Origin: Diospyros lotus
Taxonomy: Eukaryota; Streptophyta; Magnoliopsida; Ericales; Ebenaceae
Assembly (NCBI RefSeq): GCF_014633365.1
Contig: NC_068341.1
Coordinates: forward strand, 6,696,001 to 6,760,000
Length of the DNA stretch: 64,000 nucleotides
Direction: 5' to 3'
Shown here: positions 47,001-59,000 of the stretch, piece after piece
How the letters are laid out: each line of letters starts with the position of its first letter
Numbering within the stretch: the first letter of the stretch is position 1
Notes under the pieces: model-generated
The model's database searches: none
What the model saw: the letters and a program-made list of their open reading frames with translations, nothing else
What the model was told of the DNA's origin: nothing
Made by a program: the position numbers and the translations under genes

Positions 47001-50000
47001 ATTCACACACACTCAAATTCAAGCCAACAATCTGCAAAGATGGAAGCAGAATCAAGTCACGGAATGCCGGCAACACCGATATTTGGTGGCAAAACAACTA
47101 TCAATTATGGGTTATTAAAATGAAAGTCCATCTCAAGGCACTAGATCTTTGGGAAGCAGTTGAGGAAGATTACGTAGTCGCTGATTTGCCGGCCAATCCA
47201 ACTGTGAACCAAATAAAGATTCACAAGGAGAGGAAGACAAGGAAGGCTAAAGCCATGGCCTACTTGTATGTTGCAGTTTCTCCCAATATTTCACAAAAAT
47301 CATGAACCTGTCTTTAGCAAAAGCCATTTGGGATCATCTCAAAGAAGAATACCAAGGCAATGAACGAGTGAAGAATATGCAAGTGTTAAACTTGATCAGA
47401 GAGTTTGAAATGCAAAGAATGAAGGAGTCAAAAACTGTGAAGGAGTACACTAACATGTTGCTTAGCCTTACTAACAAAGTGAGGTTGTTAGGTAAGGATT
47501 TTCCTGATCAAAAAATCATTGAAAAAATACTTGTTACACTTCCAGAGAGGTATGAAGTCACTATCTCTTCTCTAGAAAATGCAAAAGATCTATCAAGCAT
47601 TTCCTTGGCAGAGTTACTTAATGCTTTACAGGCTCAAGAACAAAGAAGGCTTGTGAGAATAGGAGGAGCCGTCAAAGGAGCTTTCCAGGCACAAACAAGG
47701 CCCACCAGTGAAAAAAAGGTTTGGTATCACAACAAGAAACTTGCAAATACTAGAAACAACAATAGTGAAAATTATCCACCTTGCCCTTACTGCAAAAAAA
47801 CCAATCATCCACAACACAATTGTTGGTGGAGGCCCGGTGTAAATTGCAACATATGTGGTCAATTAGGTCACATCACAATTGTGTGCAGATCACAACAACA
47901 AGAAGGAGAAGCTAGAGTTGCTGTTGACCAACATGAGAAGGAGGAGTTATTTTAACTCTACTCAAAAAAACCATATCCATGCCTATGCCCAAAAAAATGC
48001 CTACACCCAAAAAAAAAAGCCTATACCCAAAAAAATGCCTATGCCCCAAAACCCATAACCATATCTATGCCTCATAACTATAAAATCATAAAATGCCCAT
48101 ATGCTATATCCAAGACATGCCAAAATTAAAATGCTTTGCATTTGCAACCTCAAAGCCAAGGAGGAGTGTTGAATTTTGACTTAATAGCTACTGATGTGGT
48201 TTGAAGAAGTCAAAATAAATTAGGATTATCCATAACCAATAAATTAGCAAATATCTGATATTATTTGTTAGTTGTTTTGGCTGGATATTATACCATATTA
48301 TTCTCCTCTTTATGCTCATTTCAATTTACATTTTAGTTGTATAAATTGAAGTTTACGATTGAATAAAATATACAACTTTCGCTTTGATATTTTTTTCCTT
48401 TCCATTTTCTTCTTTCTTCATAAAATACCAACAATTTGGAAGGCTACCTCTGCCCTTGGATTCCATCCAAAACTGTTATTTTTGCGTAATTCAGTTAATG
48501 GTTTGCTTATAACTCCGTAATCTTTGATTAATCTCCTATAATATCCTGTTAAGCCCAGGAATCCTCTTAGATCTTTGACTGTGTTAGGCCTTGGCCACTC
48601 CACCATAACAACAATCTTACTCGGGTTTGTACTTACTCCTTCAGGAATAATTATGTGGCCTAAATACTCCACCTTCCTCTCAACAAAGGTATACTTAGAT
48701 CCCTTTACAAATAGTTGATGAGATCAGAGGATTTTGAAGGCTGTTTCTAAGGGGCTCAAATGTTGGTCAAGAGATGGGCTATATATGAGAATGTCATCAA
48801 AAAAGACAGGTACGAATTTTCTTAGGTAAGGGTTAAAAATGCGGTTCATTAAGATTTGGAAGGTGGCAAGGGCATTAGTTAGGCTAAATGGCATTACTAA
48901 AAACTCATATAGGCCTTGATGAGTCCTAAAGGCAATCTTGGAAATATTTGTTTAACTCATTCGAATCTGGTGATATCCTTATCTTAAGTTAAGTTTGGAG
49001 AAAACAGTGGCACCCGCCAATTTGTCTGGGAGATCCTCTATTATTGGAATTGGGAATTTGCTCTTGATAGTTAGGGAATTCAATTGGCGGTAGTCAACAC
49101 AAAACTGCCAAGAGCCATCTTTTTTCTTGACTAAAAGAACAAGGGAAGCAAGAGGGCTTTGACTGGGCTGAATTATGGATTTGGTCAGCATTTCTTCAAC
49201 CAATATTTCGATTTCAGCCTTTTGAAAAGGAGAATACCTATAGGACCGAACATTTACAGGCTCTGTATTGGGTTTCAAATGGATAGAGTGGTCAAGGAAT
49301 TGGGTCGGGGGTAGACTAGAAGGTTCAGCAAACAAATCCTCAAACTTAATCAACAAGGAATGTAAAGGGTCACTAGGTTGTACCACGTTGAGTGAATGCA
49401 ATGTGGCAGTCAATTTAAGACCTGAGTGGTCCACTCTTTCTGCTGCTGCCTTTCCTCCTGCATCGTCTTCCTCAATGCCCAACTCCAATGCATATAGGGA
49501 ATGTAGCTGGGCTATGGCACTTCCCCATGCTGAAATAATTTCTGCATCCTTCGCCCCGTCACCAATTTACATTCAAGCTCTTCCCAACTCCCTGACAACA
49601 TGATCCTATTACCTGCCAATCTGAAAGTCACTTCCAGTTTATTGAAATCAAAAGATCAAGGGACTCACCTTTTTCATCCAATCCAGCCCTAGCACAATGT
49701 GGCAGCTGCCTAACTTTAAAATTCGCAGATCTGTAGTGAATTCATGACCTTTGCATCACCCACCTGAAATCTGGACATTTGAATCTACTTACCATTTTGC
49801 TGCCATTTGCAATGGTTACCGCAGAGGGAAGAGTTGCCTGCATGAGACACTGTAAGTTTAAGGCGGTATCCTCATCTAGGAAGCTGTGTGTGCTTCCACT
49901 GTCGATGAGGATCATCACTCTCCTCTTCCTCACTGATCCCTTCACCTTAGTTATCTTCTTGAATGGACAGCCCTCCAAGGCATGTAAGGATATCTCTCCA

Positions 50001-53000
50001 CCTTCTTCCCCAACAGCTCCATCCCCCGCAGCCTCCAATTCGCACGCCTGTTCTGCTCCTCCTTCCTCTTCTTCTTGACCCTCCATTTGCAGCAGCTGCT
50101 TTCTACATTGATGACTGGGGGAATACCTTTCCCCACAACAGACGCACAACCCAAGTTGCCGTTTCTGTTCCACTGAAAGGGACTTCACGGGAACTGAATT
50201 AGGGTGATTCTTCGGAAGCAGATTCCCTTTATGCCCTATTTGCTGGCCGGACATAATTACAACTCCTCCCCCATGCTGCAGGCTGCCCCCTGCATACCCT
50301 TTAGCTGCATTCCTCTGCTTTTTAAATACCACTTCTAAGGCTAACTCCTGCAGCTGAGCCTTTTCAGCCGCTTGTTCTACAGTAACCGGCTGCCACGCCT
50401 TCACCATGGTTCGTAGTTCATCACTCAAACAGCTGATGAAACTCGACACGAAGTATGCCTCATCCAAGGCAGGTCGGGAAATCATTAATAACGATTTCAG
50501 TTCCTCAAATTGGGTCTGATATTCCTCCACTGAACCAACCTGACTTAGCTTGTTAAATTCCTCCACTATGTCAGCCAAACGGACACAAAAAGCTGCTACA
50601 AGCTCATCCCAAACCAGAACAGTCCTCCTGCTACTCCAACTTTGGAACCACAAGTCTGCTACGTCATTCAAGTAAGCGGCAGCCAGATTCACCTTCTGGC
50701 CTTCTTCCACTCGATAGTGATGGAAGAATTGCTCACAACGCCAGACCCATCAGTGCGGCTTGCTCCCTTCAAATGCCGGAATTTCTAACTTCGGCATTGG
50801 GATATGGTTCAAGGTTGCGGGGGGTCCTCTTTGATAATTCTCCAGCCGCTCCTCTAGGCCCATTAGGTTGGTGACTTGGAGCCTGTCCCTCGCTCTAGTC
50901 AAGATTGGGGCTGTGGTCAGCCTTTAAGGAAAGTCCATCGGAAGGCTAGCATTTGGCAACCGTGAGAACAAGCTCAACACAGTGCTCAATTGCTGTCCAA
51001 TTCCAGCGACTTCTTCCCAAAGGCCCCGAACGTCGCCTCAAAGGTTGGCAATTTCCTCCCATGTGGCCACACCCTCTGCTCTAGTTCGACCCAACTCCTG
51101 CTGGGTCTTTTGAAGGCCAACGTTCATCATGTCCATCTTATCATCAAGTTGTTACTGGTGTTGTCAGATTCCCTGCTCCAAAGTGTCCAAGCACATCTCA
51201 AACTGCTTCATCCTCATCCCCTCTGCCATCGTCGAACCTTCAAGTTGCCTCAATCAAAATTGCCTCACCAGTAAGGGTTGGAATCTCCTTCCGATCAAAG
51301 TGGGCAGCTCTCAGTAGCGCACAGGTGGCCAGAAAGCTAGCTCTAATACCAATTGTCAATTCTTTGATTTGGTATATTCAAGCTTAGAGTTTAGGAGGAG
51401 AGAGAGAGAGAGAGAATGTTCATTCATCACATGCCCTCAATCTGTGGTTGTGGCCACATATATATAGCTCAAAGCTGGGGGATGTACACCCGGTGAAGCA
51501 TGGCTGCTCATAACTGACTCAATACAACCCTCATAGCATAAAGAAGAAAATTATATTGACCATCCTACCCATAGGAATGTGACAATATCTTTAATTAAAT
51601 TATATAAAATTAAATTGAACTGAAAATAAAATAAAAATAAAAGAAGAAGAAGAAGAAGAAGAGTTGTCAGCTAGAAACCATTTCCGACCAGTGGCTCATC
51701 TGCCTCTTTTTCTTCTTCACCGGCTGGAATGTATCACCAGCTGACAACTCTTATTCTTCTTCGCCTTCTTCCTCCTCCTCCTCTGTCTTCTCGCCATTTT
51801 GGGCCAGTGGGTTCTGATCTAGAACCGATTCAAGGGTTCTGAAACCAAACACTATGCATCAAAATCAAGAAGAAGAAACCCCAACATCTGATTTCTCCAG
51901 TGACTCTTCCTCTTCCTCCAATTTCTCCGGCAACTCTTCCTCTTCCTCCAATGTCTGGCAACTCTTCTTCTTCTTCTTCTTCCAATTTCTCTGCTCCAAG
52001 AACCCATCACCGAAGAAATTGGAGGAAGAAGAAGAGCAACACAGCCGGCCGACGATGGTTGGTGGCCAATTGAAAACCATGATGGGTTCCAGCCCGCAAT
52101 AATTTCTTTTATTTTTTGTTTTTATTTTAATTAAATTTAGATTTAATATAATTTTTAATTATTGTTTAATTAAGTTAATTCAATTTAATTAAGTTTAAGT
52201 AATGGAGTTATAACAGAGGGGGTGTGTGCTAATTAAGTTAATTAAGTTTAAGTAATGGAGCATGTCAAACCACAAGGGGCCTGTATGTAATTTACCCTAA
52301 TCAAGCTCTCTTGAAAGTGAAATAGTTGTGAACTCGTAAATAGATTTCAAAGAAGATATCTTATGCAAGTATGCATACTTTCCAAATTTGTTGTGGATGC
52401 AAAACATCCTTGGAATATCCAAGCATTCACACTATTTATCACGAGGACAAAATTTGAAGTTGTAAGATAGTTGGTGTTTACTTCCTCTAGTTCCTATCTT
52501 TATCAGTCATTGACAGAAAAAGAATATCAATGTTTTCTTGCAAATCAAGAAGTCATGAATACAGAAGGACCTGAAATGCAGCTTATGATTCTATTTACTT
52601 CTACAATTTTGTAATACAATTATTACATGATTCCAAAACAAAGGCAACTTAAGACCACACAACAGATCTCAGGAAATAATAAAATGGATGAATTTGTTAA
52701 TTACCTGATATGAATAATGCGTGTGCAAATCAACTGATGACATAAAACAGGTCTGTGATGGGTGTGTCTGAAATCAAAGCAAGAATCAGCAAACACATTG
52801 TCTCAATAGATTTTACAAAAAGACAAACTATCTATATAGAAAATATAGAAAATTCAATGATATATCAACAAAATAAGGGTTCTTAACCACCAAAAACATT
52901 TCAAAAGACATTTCTTAGTCACCAAACAAAATAAAAGGCATTTCTAATATCACTTTCATCTTGAGTATTCAATCTCATGTCTTTGGAAATGAACTTGAAA

Positions 53001-56000
53001 ATGCAATTTTCAGATTTTCATTGTCTTATTTTGATAGGTAGATCTTTTATATTTTCTTAGAGGAAACAAGTTGAATTACCTTTTTGAAATAGATGTCAAT
53101 ATGTCAGCAAAAAAAGAAAAAATGGATGTCAACAGAAAGTACTCTTGGAAACATTTTACAAACAAACCTCTCTTATATTTTTTCTTTTTTCTGTTTTAGG
53201 AACTAAAAACAGTTCTATAGAATAATGCAATATGGCCCCATATTTTATTTTGTTTTTCTGATGTGACCAACTCAAGATTCATTGACACTAGTCAGTCACT
53301 CCTCGCAACTTAATGTCTTCAGCAAGCTCCTAGTACATATAATAAAAATATTCAAGTGTTAAAATGAGAAGCCTCCAGTTCACTGGACGTATCAAAGAAG
53401 GTCCAAGCGGCAGGGGCAGGGTTATAAATTAGTGTCACTGCTAGTGACAATGGCTATCTCAGTGACTTAGTAAAAATCGGTGAATAGCAGTAGAAGAGAG
53501 AAAAGTTAGGCAGAAAAGAGGGAAGAAAGAACAAAGAGGAACAGAGAGAGAGAAATGTTGAATTTCAATGATATTCTTGATATTCTTTCTAGAAGGTCTA
53601 GGAGGGATATATATATCTCCTAGCATGGATGCTGCCATAGCAGATTCTCCCTTATAGGTGGTTATAACAAACGATTTGTCCTATTCTAGCCCATACATGA
53701 GGGCTCTCCCTAGAATATTCTCTCAGCAACTAACTATTATAGCTGGGGAATAAAGCAACACTACAATAAGCAATAACAATAATAAAAGAAATAACAATTA
53801 CAGCATTAAGGAAATTTTTTAAAATGACAAGTAATAAGCCGCCGCATGTGACAATTGGCTGGCTTGCATAATAGCCAGTCATGTGCGCAGGGGTAGAGTG
53901 AGAAAATCACTGAGTTGTTAGGGTTGTGTAACAACCCAGCAAGTGCGAAACCGAATTCGGTTGAGGAGGAGGGAAGAGAATATGTAGAGGGGGGAGAAAT
54001 TGGTAGGGGGTAAGAAAGAATTTTAGATTCAGTTCTTAGGGAGAGTTAAGGGCCTCTCGAATGCTCAGTTTTTTTTTTTTTCTTGTAATCTAATTGAGTT
54101 GGTGAATTGAATAGAAGTCTTAGTGGTTTTCTTTTCTTGTTCTCATCAATTTGGTATCAAAGCATCATCGATCCTAATGGTGAACCTGACGAACTGAGTA
54201 GGTGAATTGGAAGGGAAGATGGAAGGCATGCAGCGGGGAGTTGATGCCATGAGGGATGAGGTTCAATCGGTGGAGAAGAATGTTGCGAACTTGCTGGAAC
54301 AATTCGCTTGGATGAGAACGAGGTGGGAAGAGCAGGAACGGGAGAGGAAGAACAAGGAGAAGTTGGGAGCCAACCTCTGGAATTCATTTAGGATTTCAAG
54401 GCGATGCCAGAAATAGGAGTACGACAAGCTGAAGCAGGTGGTTTCAATGGGGGTTGGCGGTCGGAGATTCGAGGGCGTCGGTTGGAGATGCCCCTCTTCG
54501 AAGGCGAAGATCTGAACGGCTGTATATTCCAAGCCGAACGGTACTTTGCGGTGAATGGGCTAACTAATAAGGAGAAGATGGATACAACAACATGTGTTTG
54601 GAGGGTGTTGCACTTTCGTGGTTCCAATGGGAGGAAAACCAGCGAAGGGTGAGGAATTGGAATGACTTCCAAGTTCTTGTTGAGGAGTCGCTTCCGATCC
54701 ACCCAAGAAAGCTCCGTCGAAGAGCGGTTTCTAGCCTTCCGGCAAAAGGGAACTGTCATGGAGTACCGCTAATGCTTCAAGACATTGGCATCACCCCTTG
54801 AAAACCTATCGGAAGGCATGCTAGAAGGGCATTTCATAAATGAGTTAAAACTTGGTATCAAGGCCGAGTTGAGGGTGTTGAGGCCAAGGGGTTTGGAGCA
54901 GATGATGAACTTAGCTCAACGTATAGAGGAGTAGAATCAGGTGGTTCGGGGAGGTGCGGTTGGATCAAGTTCGAACAAAATATAGGCCATGTTGAACCCC
55001 ATTTCGACTTACCAGCGAGGGGGAATTCTGTCACCCTCATAGCAACCCCCAAAACCGACAACGATCAGTCCTCCTAACCCATATCGACCATAGGCCAATG
55101 GAAGAGAGAGTAACCCACCCTTCAAACGGCTTAGCGAGGTTGAGTGGAAAGCAAAAAGGGATAAGGGCCTATGTTTTCAATGTGATGAGAAGTATACTAT
55201 AGGCCACAAGTGTAGAAATAAAGAGCTGCAAGTGATGATATATGATGAAGAGGTAGATGAGGGAGAAACGTTGGAAGAGATAGTAAGAGAGCCGGGGCAA
55301 GGGGAGAGGTCATTGAGCTCTCCATGAATTCTGTAGTTGGATTGACTACACCACAAACTATGAAGCTCAAATAAGACATAGAGGGGCAGCCAGTAGGGGT
55401 GTTTATCGGTGGAGGGGCAACTCATAACTTTATAGCAACCGAGCTAGTGCAGTAGTTGGCTTTACCAAGGGAGGAAACAACAAGATATGGGGTAATTATG
55501 GGAACTGGAATGGCAGTGGAAGGGGTTGGAATTTGCAAAGGAGTGAAGCTTAATCTCCAAAATCTGCAAATTGTAGAGGATTTTTTACCTCTAGACTTGA
55601 GGAGCTCAGATGTGATTTAGGGAATGAAGAGGGATATATACCGATATGTAATTGGTTGCTCAATTTGCCAACAAAATAAATATATGGCCTTAGCACCGGG
55701 GGGACTCTTGCAGCCTCTTCCTATCCCAAACCAAATTTGGGATGACATTGCTATGGACTTCATTGAGGGATTGCCAAAGTCTGGCAAGATGGATTCAATT
55801 TTGGTGGTGGTGGACAGACTTAGTAAGTACGAGCATTTCATTGGCTTTAAACACCTGCTTACAGCTGGGGAGGTGGCAAAAATTTTTATTAAAGAAGTGG
55901 TGAGGCTTCATGGAATGCCAAGGTCCATCATGTCGAATAGAGACAAAATTTTCATGAGCAAATTTTGAGAGGAGATGTTCCGACTATAAGGTACCAAACT

Positions 56001-59000
56001 CAACAAAAGCACAACCTATCACCCTCAAACGAATGGGCAAAATGAGCTACTTAATCGGACTTTAGAAACCTACCTACGTTGTTTTGCTTCCTCAAAACCA
56101 AAGGCATGGTACATATGGCTATCTTGGACTGAATTATGGTATAATACCTCCTACCACACTGCTGCCAAGGTGACTCCATTTCAAGCAGTGTATGGGCGAG
56201 AACCACCACCCTTATTGAGGTTTGAGAAGGGAACTACCCATGTTTCAATGGTGGAGCAGTAGCTGATTGAGAGAGATTTAATCCTTGAGGAATTGAAGGC
56301 ATAGCTGATGAGAGCACAAGCAGTGATAAAGAAGGGAGCAGATCTGAAAAGAAGGGAGGTGAAGTACAAAGAAGGAGACTTGGTTTATTTGAAGTTAAGG
56401 CCATATCGGCAAAAATCCTTGGTTGCCAGTGCAAATGAAAAGTGGTTGCCCAATATTATGGTCCGTTTGAAATTGAGAAGGAAGTAGGTCCGGTAGCTTA
56501 TAAGCTAATACTGTCACCTCATTGCCCAATCCATCCTGTATTTCATGTGTCCCAACTACGAGAGGTAAGAGGGGCAATGGAAACTAATGTGGAGATTCCT
56601 CGACAGCTAAATGAAGACCTTGAGATACTGGTGGAACCGGAGGTAGTGCTTGGAGTTCAGCTAGGAACCGGGAAGAACTTATGGGGATTAGAGGTGTTCA
56701 TACAATGGAAAGATCTACCCCCATTGGAAGCTACTTGGGAGCCTTATCACTTGATCCAACAGCAATTTCCATTTTTCCACCTTAAGGACAAGGTGAAAGT
56801 TGGGGGGGAAGGGGGGGAGTAATGATAGGCCCGTTCACTGGACGTATCAAAGAAGGTCCAAAGGGCAAGGGCAGGGTTGTAAATTGGCCGGCTGGCTGCG
56901 TAGGGGTAGTGTGGAAAAATTGATGGGTTGTGAAACAACCCAGCAAGTGCGAAACCGAATTCAGTTGAGGAGGAGGGAAGAGAATATGTAAAAGGGGGAG
57001 AAATTGGTAGGGGGTCAGAAAGAATTTTGGATTCAGTTCTTAAGGAGAGTTAAGGGGAATGCCCAATTTTTTCTTCTTGTAATCTGATGGAGTTGGTGAA
57101 TTGAATAGAAGTCTTAGTGGTTTTCTTTTCTGGTTCTCATCATAAAATTAGATCAAACAAGAACAGAGAAACATATTTTTAAGTTAAGGAACCAAAAATC
57201 CTGTTTTTTTATTCAAAGTTAAACGAAACAAAAGGAAGAAAAAAAAAGCCATCACCAGTGTATAAGGTTCCCAGCTTTACAAGGATCGGGGGAGGGTTCT
57301 TTTTGTACACAACCTTACTCTTGCTTTGAAAAAAAGTTGTTTCCATAACTCAAACCAATGACCTTCTAGGGACAAAGAACAATAACAATCACAGCCTTAA
57401 TCCTATTAGGTGGGGTTGGCATGTTTGATCTGACAAGTTTTACACTCACTATCACCTACTTGATGCCAATCTCTTTCTTTATTCAAGCTCAAAACTGGCT
57501 ATAAATAGAAGAAACACCATCAACACTAGAAGTGTTGAGTTAGTTAATCCATGGGAGAATTGAAATAAAGATTTGCCCCCTATCGAAGTTAAATGAAACA
57601 ACCTCCTCGAGCCTTCATCCCACTAGGAGGGGTCCATTACATGAATTTTAGATCTCCAACCTATAACCTTTGTAAGACCATTATATCCCATGCCATATCT
57701 AAGTATTTTCCACAAAGTTTTCTTTAGTGTTTTTCTCCCTCTATTACTACAAATTTCCTCTACTTCATCCACTTGTTTCTCATGTGCTTATATCCATCTT
57801 TTTCTCACATATCCACACCATCTTAATAGTGACTATGTTATCTTATTTTCAATAGGTGCCACTCCAACCTGATTGCATATAATCTCGTTTCTTGTTTTGT
57901 TTTTTCTTGTATAACCTCACATTCAGCATAACAAAACTAGAAGAACACATAACAGTCTTATTTTGTTTCTTCTCATTTCATCAAACTGAAATGAAACTTA
58001 AAAAAAAAAAAAGAATAATAATTCATGTAGACAATGCCATGAAAAACTAGAGGAAGACAATAGGTTGCTAAAATATGAAACCATTTTTTCTTTTTCCAGC
58101 AAGCAAGATTTATATCATAGGATACTAAGGGGATATGATCCATATACTTAAACATGAAACCATCAAAAATAAACAACATCACAGGGTTGTGCTACCATAG
58201 ATGGGTATCACAGCTCAATTAGATCAAGGAAAATTATTCCAGGGAAAAGAAAAAAGTGAAGAATGATGACTTCTTGTGAAAGTGTCATCACAGGTATCCA
58301 TGCATAAAGCATTGACTCTGCAAAACAATTTTGCCAACTGTGACACCAAATCATCACTCAGGTTACCAACTTAAATAAGCCCAATATAATCATACTGCAC
58401 TACAAGCCTGATATATTGATAACTAGCATTTCAAGAACTCATAAAGTCATATGCAAAATCTTCCAAGCAGAAGCAAGCATATTCATATTCCCACTACCAC
58501 CTTATCTCATATGATGATAATTCTACTGCTGGGATAAAACTTTGCCAGATCTTCAGTCAAACCACAGAATAAAACACTGGTTCCTCTTACGTCTATGATT
58601 AATAGATTAAATACAACTAAAGCAGCAGCATGAATAGCATTAAGGCATCAGAAAGGTAATGGAACGCTCACATGAATCCACCCAAGGGGGAAAAGTGAAA
58701 ATTTGTCTTGGACTTCAAAAATTTCTTCTTCATTCAAGGTCTGACACTGAACATGAAAATTTTACTTGGATAAGTATAATTGTAGTTATCAGCAGATATA
58801 ACCAAAAACTAAATACAGTAATGCCAAAACACATCAACTTAAATAGCAGAAACTTAAAAATGCTCATTGCAACATTTTACCCATCAACAACAAAGAAATC
58901 AAAGTAAAACAAAGCAAACCTCATATTATACAACAAATGGCAAAAAGAAAAAACAACTCTTAAATTTGTATCAACAAATTAGTCAAACAAAACTCATTCC

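Larger units (their letters stand above)
46674..48433 (+). mobile_element. gag-only LTR retrotransposon (copia-type, TR-GAG like), 1.76 kb
   Basis: Two 267-bp LTRs (46674-46940 and 48167-48433) run TGTTGAATTT to ATACCAACA and differ at about 15 positions by eye (near 6%). The primer-binding site TGGTATCAGAGC starts at 46943 and a polypurine tract (AAGGAGGAG) ends at 48166. Flanks ATGTG and ATTTG are a target duplication with one change. The only coding region is gag; there is no protease, integrase, RT or RNase H and no room for them. It is inserted in the RNase H/RT part of gypsy element 2. Confidence 0.88.
45565..49500 (-). pseudogene. RT, RNase H and integrase of gypsy element 2 (interrupted)
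   Basis: [40 protein letters not shown] (48979-49488), later [16 protein letters not shown] and [16 protein letters not shown] (48436-48672). RNase [20 protein letters not shown] and [20 protein letters not shown] (46378-46610). Integrase: H2C2 region ending [15 protein letters not shown] (45922-46287) and core [10 protein letters not shown] (45565-45819). Broken by stops, by the inserted element and by the truncation. Confidence 0.82.
45545..51584 (-). mobile_element. Ty3/gypsy (Reina-like) element 2 in AMSH3 intron, 3' end lost
   Basis: Minus strand: 5' LTR (51354-51584), primer-binding site (51340-51351), gag, protease, RT, RNase H, integrase. It stops near 45545-45570 inside the integrase core, just after [13 protein letters not shown]; the rest of the integrase and the 3' LTR are missing. 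A gag-only copia-type element (46674-48433) sits between the RT thumb and RNase H. The element has the same orientation as AMSH3. It is related to gypsy element 1 (1-3831) by gag, knuckle, protease and RT. Confidence 0.88.
53365..57142 (+). mobile_element. Ty3/gypsy Reina-like element 3, RT and RNase H deleted, TAAAA target duplication
   Basis: 5' LTR 53365-54148 and 3' LTR 56823-57142 share TTCACTGGACGTATCAAAGA near their starts and end TTCTCATCA. Both flanks are TAAAA (53360-53364 and 57143-57147). The 3' LTR is preceded by a purine tract (56799-56822). Gag, protease, integrase and chromodomain are present, but RT and RNase H are missing: the protease end joins the integrase start at about 55619-55624. 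Antisense to AMSH3, in the intron between the two halves of the JAMM motif. Confidence 0.9.

Noticed and set aside
51854..52102. 82-codon frame rich in Ser and Phe
   Set aside because: Produced by TCT/TTC trinucleotide repeats in an intron; no domain.
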